Part shown: positions 18,151 through 26,363 of the stretch, piece by piece
Layout of the letters: each line of letters opens with the position of its first letter
How positions within the stretch are numbered: position 1 is the first letter of the stretch
From: Mangrovimicrobium sp033283265
GTDB taxonomy: Bacteria; Pseudomonadota; Gammaproteobacteria; Pseudomonadales; Halieaceae
Reading direction: 5' to 3'
Length of the DNA stretch: 64,000 nucleotides
Assembly (NCBI GenBank): GCA_033283265.1
Contig: JAWMQN010000002.1
Coordinates: 496,001 to 560,000, forward strand
The notes under the pieces: model-generated
The model's database searches: none
Told to the model about the DNA's origin: nothing
Seen by the model: the letters and a program-made list of their open reading frames with translations, nothing else
Program-made: the position numbers and the translations under genes

Positions 18151-18165
18151 GCGCGAGTGCCAGTC

Positions 18166-19020
18166 TCAGTGCTGGTGGAAGGCGTCCGGCTCCAGCACGC
18201 CGATGCTGTAGGCGATCGCGATCCCGAGCAGGAAGGCAAGGGTCAGCTTGAAACGGTCGTGGCTGTGGAAATGCACTTCGGGCAGCAGGTCGCTCAGAGC
18301 GATGCAGACGAAGGCGCCGGCTGAGAAGGCCAGCGCCGCTGCAACCACCGCATCGCCCGACAGGGTGAACATGTCGACGCCGAAATAGAAGGCCAGCGCA
18401 CCGAGCGGGCACAGCAGGGCAAAGGCCAGGTTGGCGCCCATCCGCGCGGTGCGGCTGCTGCCACCAGCCTGCATCACCGTGGTCACCGACATCGCATCCA
18501 GGGGCTTGTGCAAGAGCACCGCCATGAACACGCCAAAGCCGGCCAGTGCGCCAGCGGCGGTGGTATGAATGTCGCCGCGCATCACCGCTCCCAGGGCCAC
18601 CCCGTCGATGATGCTGTGCAGGCCAAGGCCCAGTGCCACGCCCATCCAGCTGCCGCCGTGGGCCGCGGGCGCGTGTTGGTGCTCATGCCCGTGATGATGG
18701 GCGTGGTCGTGGTGGGCGTCTTCTTCGGGACTGAAGTCGTGCTGGTGGAAATTGAACAGGCGCAGCATCAGCAACATGATGATCAGGCCGAACATCATCC
18801 ACTCCACGGCGCGATCGACGGCGGATGTGCCCCCGCCCAGTGCAATGCTGTGGGGCAGCAGGTGGAAGAATGCGACCCCTATCATCAGCCCGGAGACCAG
18901 GCTCATGATCAGCTGGGTGCGGGTGTGGGTCATCCGTATCCGGTCCGGCAGCAGGCCCCCCGCCAGCGAGAAACATGCGATGGCGACGCAGTATGCGGAC
19001 AGCAGGAGTGCGGTGGGCAC
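18166..19020 (-). CDS. ZIP family divalent metal transporter
   Basis: The 284-residue membrane protein has about eight helices, the conserved LGLGLHSIIDGVALGA in the metal-binding helix, and a histidine-rich cytoplasmic loop (HHDHAHHHGHEHQH). These are hallmarks of ZIP transporters for zinc or related metals. It starts with GTG at 19020 after GGGGAG. The gene stands tail-to-tail with hemH with 15 bases between; iron delivery for heme is possible but not shown. A long inverted-repeat element lies upstream. Confidence 0.88.
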   Translation of the reverse strand: MPTALLLSAYCVAIACFSLAGGLLPDRIRMTHTRTQLIMSLVSGLMIGVAFFHLLPHSIALGGGTSAVDRAVEWMMFGLIIMLLMLRLFNFHQHDFSPEEDAHHDHAHHHGHEHQHAPAAHGGSWMGVALGLGLHSIIDGVALGAVMRGDIHTTAAGALAGFGVFMAVLLHKPLDAMSVTTVMQAGGSSRTARMGANLAFALLCPLGALAFYFGVDMFTLSGDAVVAAALAFSAGAFVCIALSDLLPEVHFHSHDRFKLTLAFLLGIAIAYSIGVLEPDAFHQH

Positions 19021-19117
19021 GGATTATTTCTCCCCGGAAAAACGGTGCATTATTTCATAGTGGGCTTTGGGGCGGCCAGTGGTGGCCAATGTGTAACTAC
19101 CTGGAGCGTGGCGTACC

Positions 19118-19259
19118 GCACTCACTATCGCATGTCTCCGCTGGAACACGCCAAAAAGCGTACATGCCCGAAAAAGAGGGGCAGGCACTCCATGTACAGG
19201 CTCGGTCGGCGACGTCCTGTCGCCTCACGGTTCCAGCGGAGACATGCGATCACGAGTGC
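19118..19259. repeat. Long inverted-repeat element (30-base arms) with internal palindromic copy
   Basis: The arms 19118-19147 and 19230-19259 are complementary except for a 3-base internal mismatch; 21 bases (19127-19147 with 19230-19250) are perfect. The loop contains a second palindrome, GTACATG/CATGTAC (19160-19197), around a core shared with 21712-21749. No transposase is present. It resembles a REP/BIME or MITE-like element between the ZIP gene and proB. Confidence 0.75.
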
Positions 19260-19306
19260 TACTGCCGTGCAGATAACCAGATCCTGGTTGAACCCCCACT
19301 GCAGCA

Positions 19307-20428
19307 CTAAACCAGAACCAGGTTATCGCGGTGAATCAGCTCTTCATCACCCGCATAACCGAGGATGCCTTCAATCGCCGAGGACGCGGAACCCATGATG
19401 CGGCGGGTCTCGTCGGCGTTGTAGTTGACCAGCCCGCGGGCGATCTCGCGCCCTTCAGCGTCGCAGCAGGTGACCAGGTCGCCGCGATTGAAGCCGCCTT
19501 TCACACCGCGCACGCCTACCGGCAGCAGGCTGCGGCCGGATTCGCGCAGTACGCGCACGGCACCGGCATCCAGCTCGACGCTGCCGCGCACCTGCAGCAT
19601 GCCGGCCAGCCACTGTTTGCGGGCGTTCTCGGGACGCTTGCCGCTGCGCAGCCAGGTGCCGATGTTCTCGCCCGAGGCGATGAGGGCAATGACGTCTTCC
19701 CGCCGCCCGCTGGCGATAATGGTTTCCGTACCGGAGCGGGCCGCCAGGCGCGCGGCGCGCAGCTTGGTGATCATCCCGCCGCGGCCGAGGGCGCCACCCT
19801 CCCCCGCCATGCCATCCAGTTCCGGGGCCAGCACGTCGGACATCTCGATCAGCTTCGCCCCGGGGTTGCTGCGCGGGTCGGCGTCGAACAGGCCCTGCTG
19901 GTCGGTGAGCAGCATCAGGCCGTCGGCGTCGATCAGGTTGGCCACCAGTGCGGCCAGGGTGTCGTTGTCGCCAAAGCGGATTTCATCGGTGACGACGGTG
20001 TCGTTCTCGTTCACCACCGGCACCACGCCGAAGTCGAGCAGGGTGCACAGGGTGCCGCGGGCGTTCAGGTAGCGGTCTCTCGCGATCACGTCGTCGTGGC
20101 CGAGCAATACCTGCGCGGCGATGATACCGTGGGGCTTGAAGGCGTTCTCGTAGGCCTGCACCAGCACCGACTGGCCGACTGCGGCAGCAGCCTGCAGGTC
20201 GTGGAGCAGGTGCGGACGCGAGGCCAGGCCGAGCCGGACCACCCCCGCGGCGACCGCGCCGCTGGACACCAGCACCACCTCGCAACCGCGGGCGCGCATG
20301 CGGGCGAGTTGCTCCACCAGCGTGGCGATCATGCGTTCATCCAGGCCGCGGCCATCGTCGGTGAGCAGCGCGCTGCCCACCTTGACCACCCAGCGTTTAC
20401 CTTCGGCGATTTCCTTGCGTTCGCTCAT
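19307..20428 (-). CDS. proB: Glutamate 5-kinase
   Basis: ProB phosphorylates glutamate to gamma-glutamyl phosphate, the first step of proline synthesis. The amino-acid kinase domain shows WVVKVGSALLTDDG, VSSGAVAAG, NENDTVVTDEIRFGDNDTLAA and GGMITKLRAARLA. The C-terminal PUA domain (about 275-373) is intact, giving 373 residues. Its ATG shares one base with the stop of obgE, so translation is probably coupled. Confidence 0.96.
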   Translation of the reverse strand: MSERKEIAEGKRWVVKVGSALLTDDGRGLDERMIATLVEQLARMRARGCEVVLVSSGAVAAGVVRLGLASRPHLLHDLQAAAAVGQSVLVQAYENAFKPHGIIAAQVLLGHDDVIARDRYLNARGTLCTLLDFGVVPVVNENDTVVTDEIRFGDNDTLAALVANLIDADGLMLLTDQQGLFDADPRSNPGAKLIEMSDVLAPELDGMAGEGGALGRGGMITKLRAARLAARSGTETIIASGRREDVIALIASGENIGTWLRSGKRPENARKQWLAGMLQVRGSVELDAGAVRVLRESGRSLLPVGVRGVKGGFNRGDLVTCCDAEGREIARGLVNYNADETRRIMGSASSAIEGILGYAGDEELIHRDNLVLV

Positions 20429-21630
20429 CAGGGGGCGTACTCGAACTCCACGTCGTAATCGTCATCGTTCCAGTCGTCGTCATCGTCGCTTTCGTCTTCG
20501 GTCTTGGCCGGACGACGACGCGCCGCGCGCAGTTCTGCTATCCGCTCGCGGGCTTCCGCCTGCATCTGGCTCTGCGCTTCGCGCTCGGCCTCGGCCAGCT
20601 CGGGGTCGGCGATCTCGGCTTCACGCAGGGCTTCGAGGTGGACCATGAGGTCACCGCAGAGCGCGGCCGTGCCTTCGCCATTGATCGCCGATATCGCGTA
20701 AACGGGGCCGTCCCAGTCGAGAGCGTCGAGCATGGCCTGGCGGCGCTCGGCGAGTGTTTCCGGGTCCACAAGGTCACACTTGTTGAGCACCAGCCAGCGC
20801 TCCCGCGCCGCCAGTGTCGGGCTGAACTGCTCCAGCTCGCGCACGATGGAGAGCGCGGCGTCGGCGGGCTCGACACCATCCCAGGGCGCCATGTCGACCA
20901 GGTGCAGGAGGATGCGGTTGCGGGTGAGGTGCTTGAGGAAGCGAATCCCGAGGCCGGCGCCTTCCGAGGCCCCCTCGATCAGGCCGGGAATGTCCGCCAC
21001 CACAAAGCTGCGGTGGGATTCCACGCTGACCACGCCGAGGTTCGGCACCAGGGTGGTAAAGGGGTAATCGGCAACCTTCGGCCTGGCCGCGGATACGGCG
21101 CGGATAAAAGTGGACTTGCCCGCATTGGGCAGGCCCAGCAGGCCCACGTCGGCCATCACTTTCAGCTCCAGCTTGAGGGCGCGGGTTTCCCCCTCGGAAC
21201 CGTGGGTGGTCTGCCGCGGGGCGCGGTTGGTGCTGGACTTGAAGCGGGTGTTGCCGAGGCCGTGCCAGCCGCCCTGGGCGACCATCAACTGCTCGCCATC
21301 GGCCTGGATGTCACCGAGGATTTCACCGGTATCCTCGTCGAGGATGGTAGTGCCGACCGGCACCTTGAGGACGAGGTCCTTGCCGCTCTTGCCGGTACAG
21401 TTGCGCCCCTTGCCCGCCTCGCCACTCTCGGCGCGATAGCTGCGCACGTAGCGGTAGTCGACCATGGTATTGAGGTTGCCGTCGCCCTCGAGGAAGACGC
21501 TGCCGCCATCGCCGCCGTCGCCGCCATCGGGACCGCCCTTGGCAATGAATTTCTCACGCCGGAAGCTCAGGCAGCCGTTGCCGCCCTTGCCGGCGTAAAC
21601 CGTGATACTTGCTTCGTCGACGAACTTCAT
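20428..21630 (-). CDS. obgE: GTPase ObgE/CgtA
   Basis: Obg is an essential GTPase of 50S assembly and stress control. The glycine-rich Obg fold comes first (VYAGKGGNGCLSFRREKF), then the G domain with GLPNAGKSTFIRA, DIPGLIEGASEGAGLG and NKCDLV, and an acidic tail rich in Asp. The length is 400 residues. It lies downstream of rplU-rpmA as in most bacteria, but a terminator and a palindromic repeat stand in between. Confidence 0.96.
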   Translation of the reverse strand: MKFVDEASITVYAGKGGNGCLSFRREKFIAKGGPDGGDGGDGGSVFLEGDGNLNTMVDYRYVRSYRAESGEAGKGRNCTGKSGKDLVLKVPVGTTILDEDTGEILGDIQADGEQLMVAQGGWHGLGNTRFKSSTNRAPRQTTHGSEGETRALKLELKVMADVGLLGLPNAGKSTFIRAVSAARPKVADYPFTTLVPNLGVVSVESHRSFVVADIPGLIEGASEGAGLGIRFLKHLTRNRILLHLVDMAPWDGVEPADAALSIVRELEQFSPTLAARERWLVLNKCDLVDPETLAERRQAMLDALDWDGPVYAISAINGEGTAALCGDLMVHLEALREAEIADPELAEAEREAQSQMQAEARERIAELRAARRRPAKTEDESDDDDDWNDDDYDVEFEYAP

Positions 21631-21702
21631 AAGCTACCTGTGCTTGTCTTCAGTGGCGCCCGGCTGCTCTAAACCCCTTACCGCCTACTCATGCAGTATA
21701 GG

Positions 21703-21759
21703 TATCGCTCCGGCCATGCCCGAAAAAGAGGGGCAGGCTCTCCATGGCCTCTCGCGATA
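21703..21759. repeat. Palindromic repeat, second copy of the CATGCCC...CATG element
   Basis: TATCGC (21703-21708) and GCGATA (21754-21759) enclose GGCCATG (21712-21718) and CATGGCC (21743-21749). The core from CATGCCCGAAAAAGAG onward matches the copy at 19163-19194 with one base changed. The outer stem bases differ between the copies (GTA versus GGC) but stay paired, which points to a conserved structure. Confidence 0.7.
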
Positions 21760-21778
21760 TACATTACATCCATGTAAA

Positions 21779-21808
21779 TAAAAAAGCCCCGTCATCTGAC
21801 GAGGCTTT
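21779..21808 (-). terminator. Intrinsic terminator after rpmA
   Basis: Read on the minus strand, AAAGCCTCGTCA and TGACGGGGCTTT pair with one mismatch and are followed by a T-run. It would end or attenuate rplU-rpmA transcription before obgE. Confidence 0.75.
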
Positions 21809-21832
21809 GCGGTGGGTATCGCGTCAGTGCGA

Positions 21833-22090
21833 TCAGGCGCTCACCACCTGAACGAACTTGCGGTTGTTCGGGCCCTTGGTCACGAACTCCACCTTGCCGT
21901 TCGCGGTGGCGAACAGGGTGTGGTCCTTGCCCATGCCTACGTTCTCACCGGCGTGGAACTTGGTACCACGCTGACGGACAAGGATGTTGCCCGCGAGAAC
22001 CGCCTGGCCGCCGAAGCGCTTGACGCCAAGGCGTTTACTTTCGGAATCGCGACCGTTACGGGTACTACCGCCTGCTTTCTTGTGTGCCAT
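21833..22090 (-). CDS. rpmA: 50S ribosomal protein bL27
   Basis: This 85-residue protein starts MAHKKAGGSTRNGRDSESKR, the typical bL27 N-terminus that reaches toward the peptidyl transferase centre, and continues with LGVKRFGGQAVLAGNIL and VGMGKDHTLFA. The N-terminus shows no cleavable Firmicutes-type extension. It follows rplU by 16 bases. Confidence 0.97.
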   Translation of the reverse strand: MAHKKAGGSTRNGRDSESKRLGVKRFGGQAVLAGNILVRQRGTKFHAGENVGMGKDHTLFATANGKVEFVTKGPNNRKFVQVVSA

Positions 22091-22106
22091 GGATCAATTC
22101 CTCCTG

Positions 22107-22418
22107 TTACGCCGAGATACCGGTGATCTTCACTTCGGTGAACCACTGGCGGTGGCCAGTCTCTTTCCGGTAGTGCTTGCGGCGGTTGAATTTGACGATC
22201 TTCACTTTCTTGTGACGGCCATGGGCAACGACTTCAGCGGTTACCTTGCCACCATCTACTACCGGGGTGCCGATTTTGACACTGTCGCCAGCGCCGACCA
22301 TAAGTACACGGTCAAATTCGACAGACTCGCCAGTAGCGGCTTCGATCTTTTCCAGCTTGAGGGTTTCGCCCTCGACGACGCGGTGTTGCTTGCCACCGCT
22401 CTCAATTACTGCGTACAT
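22107..22418 (-). CDS. rplU: 50S ribosomal protein bL21
   Basis: The 103-residue protein begins MYAVIESGGKQHRVVEGETL and contains GTPVVDGGKVTAEVVAHGRHKKVKIVKF and RKHYRKETGHRQ, all diagnostic of bL21, which binds 23S rRNA domain V. It is the first gene of rplU-rpmA(-obgE-proB) and is divergent from the EamA transporter gene. Confidence 0.97.
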   Translation of the reverse strand: MYAVIESGGKQHRVVEGETLKLEKIEAATGESVEFDRVLMVGAGDSVKIGTPVVDGGKVTAEVVAHGRHKKVKIVKFNRRKHYRKETGHRQWFTEVKITGISA

Positions 22419-22680
22419 TGCGCGCTCCGTTTACTTAGCCTGCTCGCAGTCTGGAAAAACCCTTGTAAATCAAAGGGGGCAGAGCAAGGCACAAACGTTT
22501 AGAAAACCCCGCCCGGGCCTGCGACAGGCGTACCGGGGGGCAGAGGGCGGCGATTCTACCCAAAACGGGCAGGCGGAACAAGGGGAAATTAGGCGACTGC
22601 AGGTGGTCTTTTGGCTGGGATTTCCGCCGGCGGCAAGCCAAGATAGACCCCCTTCACCACTCCTGGACGTGACTAGCGCC

Positions 22681-23589
22681 ATGCCGCACCGCGAATTCTG
22701 GCAGTCGGGCCTGACCCTGGTCGCTGCCGCCACCCTCGGCATGGCGCTCAAGGGAATATTCGCCCGCATCGTCTACCAGCACGGGGTGAGCGTGGACGCA
22801 CTGCTGATCTGGCGTTTCGTCCTCGCCGTGCCCCTGTTCTGGGCCGGGGCGGCATGGCTCAATCGCGGCACGCCCCGAACACCGCTGACGCGCGAGCAAT
22901 GGGCCTTGTGCTGCCTGACAGGCTTCCTGTTCTTCCTCAGCGCCTGGGCCGATTTCAACGCGATTCATCAACTGGGCGCCAGCATCTCCCGCATGCTGCT
23001 GTACCTGTTTCCCGCCCTTATCCTGATTATCCATGCCATCGAGCAGCGCAGCCTGCCCCCGCGGGTGCAACTGCTGGTCTTCGCCACGGCGTGGCTGGGT
23101 ATCGTGCTGCTCTTGCTGCCGGGCCTGCGGACCGGGGCGATCAACGGCAAAGGGGTCGCCTTCGGCCTCGCCGCGGCCACCACCTATGCGCTGTTCCTCT
23201 GGCGCAGCCAGGGAGTGATGAAGCAGATCGGTTCGGTGCGCTTCAGCCAGGTATCAAACAGCATCACCCTGCTGTTCATGCTGCTGTTCCTGCTGCCCTC
23301 CACCAGCGCAGGCGATCTCCTGCTCAGCCCGGCTGCCTTCGCCTGGATGCTGGCACTGGTAGCCCTGTCCACGGTTATTCCCTATTTCCTCATGCTTGAA
23401 GGCGTGCTGCGCGCCAGCGCCTCCGAGGCGGGGCTGATGACCATGTTCGGCCCCGTGCTCACCGTGGTCGTCGCCGTACTGCTGTTTCCCGACGAGCAGC
23501 TCGTGCTGCTGCAGTGGCTCGGCATGGCACTGGTACTGCTCAGCATTGGCGCTTTGTCCTGGGTTCGCGCCGCGCGGCCGCGCCACTGA
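22681..23589 (+). CDS. EamA/DMT family transporter
   Basis: From ATG 22681 the product has 302 residues and ten hydrophobic helices in two EamA halves, with LGMALKGIFARIVYQHGVS in the first and the SASEAGLMTMFGPVLTVVVAVLLFPDE signature in the second. The open frame continues upstream to 22246 but that part is antisense to rplU and not protein-like. DMT transporters export amino acids or other metabolites; the substrate is unknown. It is 67 bases before ispB on the same strand. Confidence 0.85.
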   Translation: MPHREFWQSGLTLVAAATLGMALKGIFARIVYQHGVSVDALLIWRFVLAVPLFWAGAAWLNRGTPRTPLTREQWALCCLTGFLFFLSAWADFNAIHQLGASISRMLLYLFPALILIIHAIEQRSLPPRVQLLVFATAWLGIVLLLLPGLRTGAINGKGVAFGLAAATTYALFLWRSQGVMKQIGSVRFSQVSNSITLLFMLLFLLPSTSAGDLLLSPAAFAWMLALVALSTVIPYFLMLEGVLRASASEAGLMTMFGPVLTVVVAVLLFPDEQLVLLQWLGMALVLLSIGALSWVRAARPRH

Positions 23590-23656
23590 GGAACGCTTAC
23601 TTGACACTCCCGGAGGTCGCCCATAGCATTCCGTTGCACCCTGGCTGTCGTTACCT

Positions 23657-24619
23657 ATGCAAGAAATCCGCTCCCCGGTTGCCGCTGAATTCGAGCGGGT
23701 CAACCAGCTAATCATTGATCAACTCCACTCCGATGTAACGACGGTCGAAAGTATCGGCCATTACATTGTCGATGCGGGAGGCAAACGGCTGCGCCCCCTG
23801 CTGGCCCTGCTGAGCGCCGCCGCGCTGGGCGAGTGCAGCGACGCCCATATCAAGTTCGCCGCAGTGATCGAGTTCATCCACACCGCGACCCTGCTGCACG
23901 ACGACGTGGTGGACATCTCCAGCCTGCGCCGGGGCCGCCCGACCGCCAACGCCGAATTCGGCAATGCCTCCTCGGTCCTGGTCGGTGACTTCCTTTATAC
24001 CCGCGCCTTCCAGCTGATGGTGGACCTCGCCGATCACGACATCCTGCGGCACATGGCCGACACCACCAACACCATCGCCGAGGGCGAAGTCCTGCAGCTG
24101 GAGCGCGCCGGCAACCCGGACACCAGCGAGGCCCAGTACCTCGACGTCATCACGCGCAAAACCGCCGTACTGTTCAGTGCCGCCACCTATGGCGCGGCGA
24201 TCCTGGGCGGGGCGGATTCCCAACGCTGCGAGCAGATGCTGGCCTTCGGCCTCAATCTCGGCATCGCCTTCCAGATGATCGACGACCTGCTGGATTACGC
24301 CGGCGACCCGGCGACCATGGGCAAGAACGTCGGCGATGACCTCACCGAGGGCAAGGTCACCCTGCCGCTGATCCACGCCATGGCCGAGGGCTCGGCAGCG
24401 GAACAGGCCCTGGTCCGGGAGTCCATCCTGGCCCGCTCCAGCGCGCGCATCGACGAGGTGGTTGCCGCCGTGCAGCGCTGTGGCGCCCTCGAATTCACCC
24501 GCCAGCGGGCCTGCCACTATCGCGATCTCGCCAACGCCGCCCTGGCCGACCTGCCGGCAGGCCCCGCCAGGGACGCGCTGCTGGCGGTCGCCGAGCTGTC
24601 GGTGGCCCGCGACAACTGA
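23657..24619 (+). CDS. ispB: Octaprenyl diphosphate synthase (polyprenyl synthase)
   Basis: IspB elongates farnesyl diphosphate to the long prenyl chain of ubiquinone. The two Asp-rich motifs are LLHDDVVD (first) and FQMIDDLLDYAGD (second), with GGKRLRPLL near the N-terminus and GDFLYTRAF. Length (320) and its position near divergent rplU-rpmA-obgE match the usual gammaproteobacterial layout. The exact chain length of the product cannot be read from sequence. Confidence 0.95.
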   Translation: MQEIRSPVAAEFERVNQLIIDQLHSDVTTVESIGHYIVDAGGKRLRPLLALLSAAALGECSDAHIKFAAVIEFIHTATLLHDDVVDISSLRRGRPTANAEFGNASSVLVGDFLYTRAFQLMVDLADHDILRHMADTTNTIAEGEVLQLERAGNPDTSEAQYLDVITRKTAVLFSAATYGAAILGGADSQRCEQMLAFGLNLGIAFQMIDDLLDYAGDPATMGKNVGDDLTEGKVTLPLIHAMAEGSAAEQALVRESILARSSARIDEVVAAVQRCGALEFTRQRACHYRDLANAALADLPAGPARDALLAVAELSVARDN

Positions 24620-24708
24620 GCCGGCCGCGGCTCGATTGCTTCACGGCGAAGCGCTTCATATACTCAGCTGACTCCCCTCGATTCACGCTGACCCCAGGAA
24701 ACCTCGCC

Positions 24709-26346
24709 ATGCCCGCTGCACAACGCCTTGACCTGCTCCCTGCATATTCGACACTGCAGGCACAGGCGGAGGTCCTGCGCGGCGCCTCGGTGGCACAGCT
24801 GTTCGATTCCCACGAGCAGCGCGCCAGCGACTTCACCCGGCGCGCCGCCGGTCTAAGCCTCGACTTCAGCAAACAGCTGCTCGACCGCGAGGCCCTGCAA
24901 CAATTGCTGCAACTGGCCGGGCAGGCCGAACTCCCGCGGCATATCGCCGCGCTGCTGTCCGGCGATGAGGTCAACAACACCGAGGCAAGACCCGCTCTGC
25001 ACAGCCTGCTCAGGGCCGCGAGCGGCGCGGGAATGGAGGACAAATTCCGCCAGGTGGAGGCCGCGCGGCAACGCATGCGCGACGTCGCCGATACGCTCAA
25101 CGCCGGGCTGCACAGCGGCTTCAGCGGTGAGCCGATCACCGACGTGGTCAATATCGGCATCGGCGGCTCAGACCTCGGCCCGCGGCTGGTCAGCGAGGCA
25201 CTCACCCCCTACCACGGCGACGTCGCCTGCCACTACGTGGCCAATGTCGACCCCGCCGACCTGCAGGGCAAGCTGCTGGAGCTGGCGCCCGAAACCACGC
25301 TGTTCATCGTCTGCTCCAAGTCCTTCCGCACCGAGGAGACGCTCACCAACAGCCTGCTGGCCCGCGAATGGTTGCTCGCCGCTGGCGCCGCCGACAGCGA
25401 CCTGGCGAAGCATTTCCTCGCCATTACCACCAATATCGCCGCGGCCACCGAGTTCGGCATCGCGGAGCAGAACTGCCTGCCGATGTGGGACTGGGTTGGC
25501 GGGCGCTACTCGGTGTGGTCGGCGATCGGCCTCTCCTGCGCCATTGCCGTCGGCTGGACCCGCTTCGAGGAGTTCCTCGCCGGGGCGGCGGCCATGGACC
25601 AGCACTTCGCCGAGGCGCCGCTGGCGGAGAACCTGCCGGTGCTGCTCAGCCTGCTCGAAATCTGGAACTGCAACCTGCTGGGGGCCGGCAACCACGTGGT
25701 CCTGCCCTACGACCAGAGCCTCAGGCACCTGCCCGACTTCCTGCAACAGCTGACCATGGAGAGCAATGGCAAGCGGGTGGACCGCCGCGGTGCAGCGCTC
25801 GACTACAGCAGCGGCCCGGTACTCTGGGGCTCGGCCGGCACCATCGGGCAGCACTCCTTCCACCAGTTGCTGCACCAGGGAACCGCCCTGTGCCCGGCCG
25901 ACTTCATTCTCCCGCTGCGCACCCACACCGGCATGGGCGAGCAGCACCGGCGGCTGGTGGCGAACTGCCTGGCGCAGAGCCGGGCGATGATGGTGGGACG
26001 TTCCGAGGAGGAAGCCAGGGCGTCACTGCTGGCGCGCGGTTTCGATATCGACCGGGCGGCGGAGCTGGCCCCCCACCTGGCGATGCCGGGCAACAAGCCC
26101 CACAGTGTCATCACGGTAGAGTCACTGACCCCGGCGACCCTGGGTGCCCTGCTGGCGCTGTACGAGCACCGCACCTACTGCAGCGGCACACTCTGGGGCA
26201 TCAATCCCTTCGACCAGTGGGGCGTGGAGCTGGGCAAGGAAATCGGCACCCAGATCCTCGGCCTGCTGGAGCAAGGCGAGTGCACCAACACCATGGACCC
26301 GGCCACCGAACGCCTCATCGGCGAGTGGCGCGACGCCCAGGACTAG
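24709..26346 (+). CDS. pgi: Glucose-6-phosphate isomerase
   Basis: PGI interconverts glucose 6-phosphate and fructose 6-phosphate in the cytoplasm. The signatures IGIGGSDLGPRLV, MESNGKRVD, GTIGQHSFHQLLHQG and GINPFDQWGVELGKEIG are present in a 545-residue protein. It is convergent with the manC-galU-pmm operon, which would draw on its hexose phosphates for sugar nucleotides. Confidence 0.97.
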   Translation: MPAAQRLDLLPAYSTLQAQAEVLRGASVAQLFDSHEQRASDFTRRAAGLSLDFSKQLLDREALQQLLQLAGQAELPRHIAALLSGDEVNNTEARPALHSLLRAASGAGMEDKFRQVEAARQRMRDVADTLNAGLHSGFSGEPITDVVNIGIGGSDLGPRLVSEALTPYHGDVACHYVANVDPADLQGKLLELAPETTLFIVCSKSFRTEETLTNSLLAREWLLAAGAADSDLAKHFLAITTNIAAATEFGIAEQNCLPMWDWVGGRYSVWSAIGLSCAIAVGWTRFEEFLAGAAAMDQHFAEAPLAENLPVLLSLLEIWNCNLLGAGNHVVLPYDQSLRHLPDFLQQLTMESNGKRVDRRGAALDYSSGPVLWGSAGTIGQHSFHQLLHQGTALCPADFILPLRTHTGMGEQHRRLVANCLAQSRAMMVGRSEEEARASLLARGFDIDRAAELAPHLAMPGNKPHSVITVESLTPATLGALLALYEHRTYCSGTLWGINPFDQWGVELGKEIGTQILGLLEQGECTNTMDPATERLIGEWRDAQD

Positions 26347-26363
26347 CCGCGCAGCGCGCGACC

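Noticed and set aside
18508..19398. A 296-codon open frame across the ZIP gene and the inverted-repeat element
   Set aside because: It is antisense to the ZIP transporter for most of its length and runs through a palindromic repeat and into proB.
22246..22680. An extended N-terminus for the EamA transporter
   Set aside because: This stretch is antisense to rplU and reads as Ser/Arg/Pro-rich sequence; the transporter begins naturally at ATG 22681.
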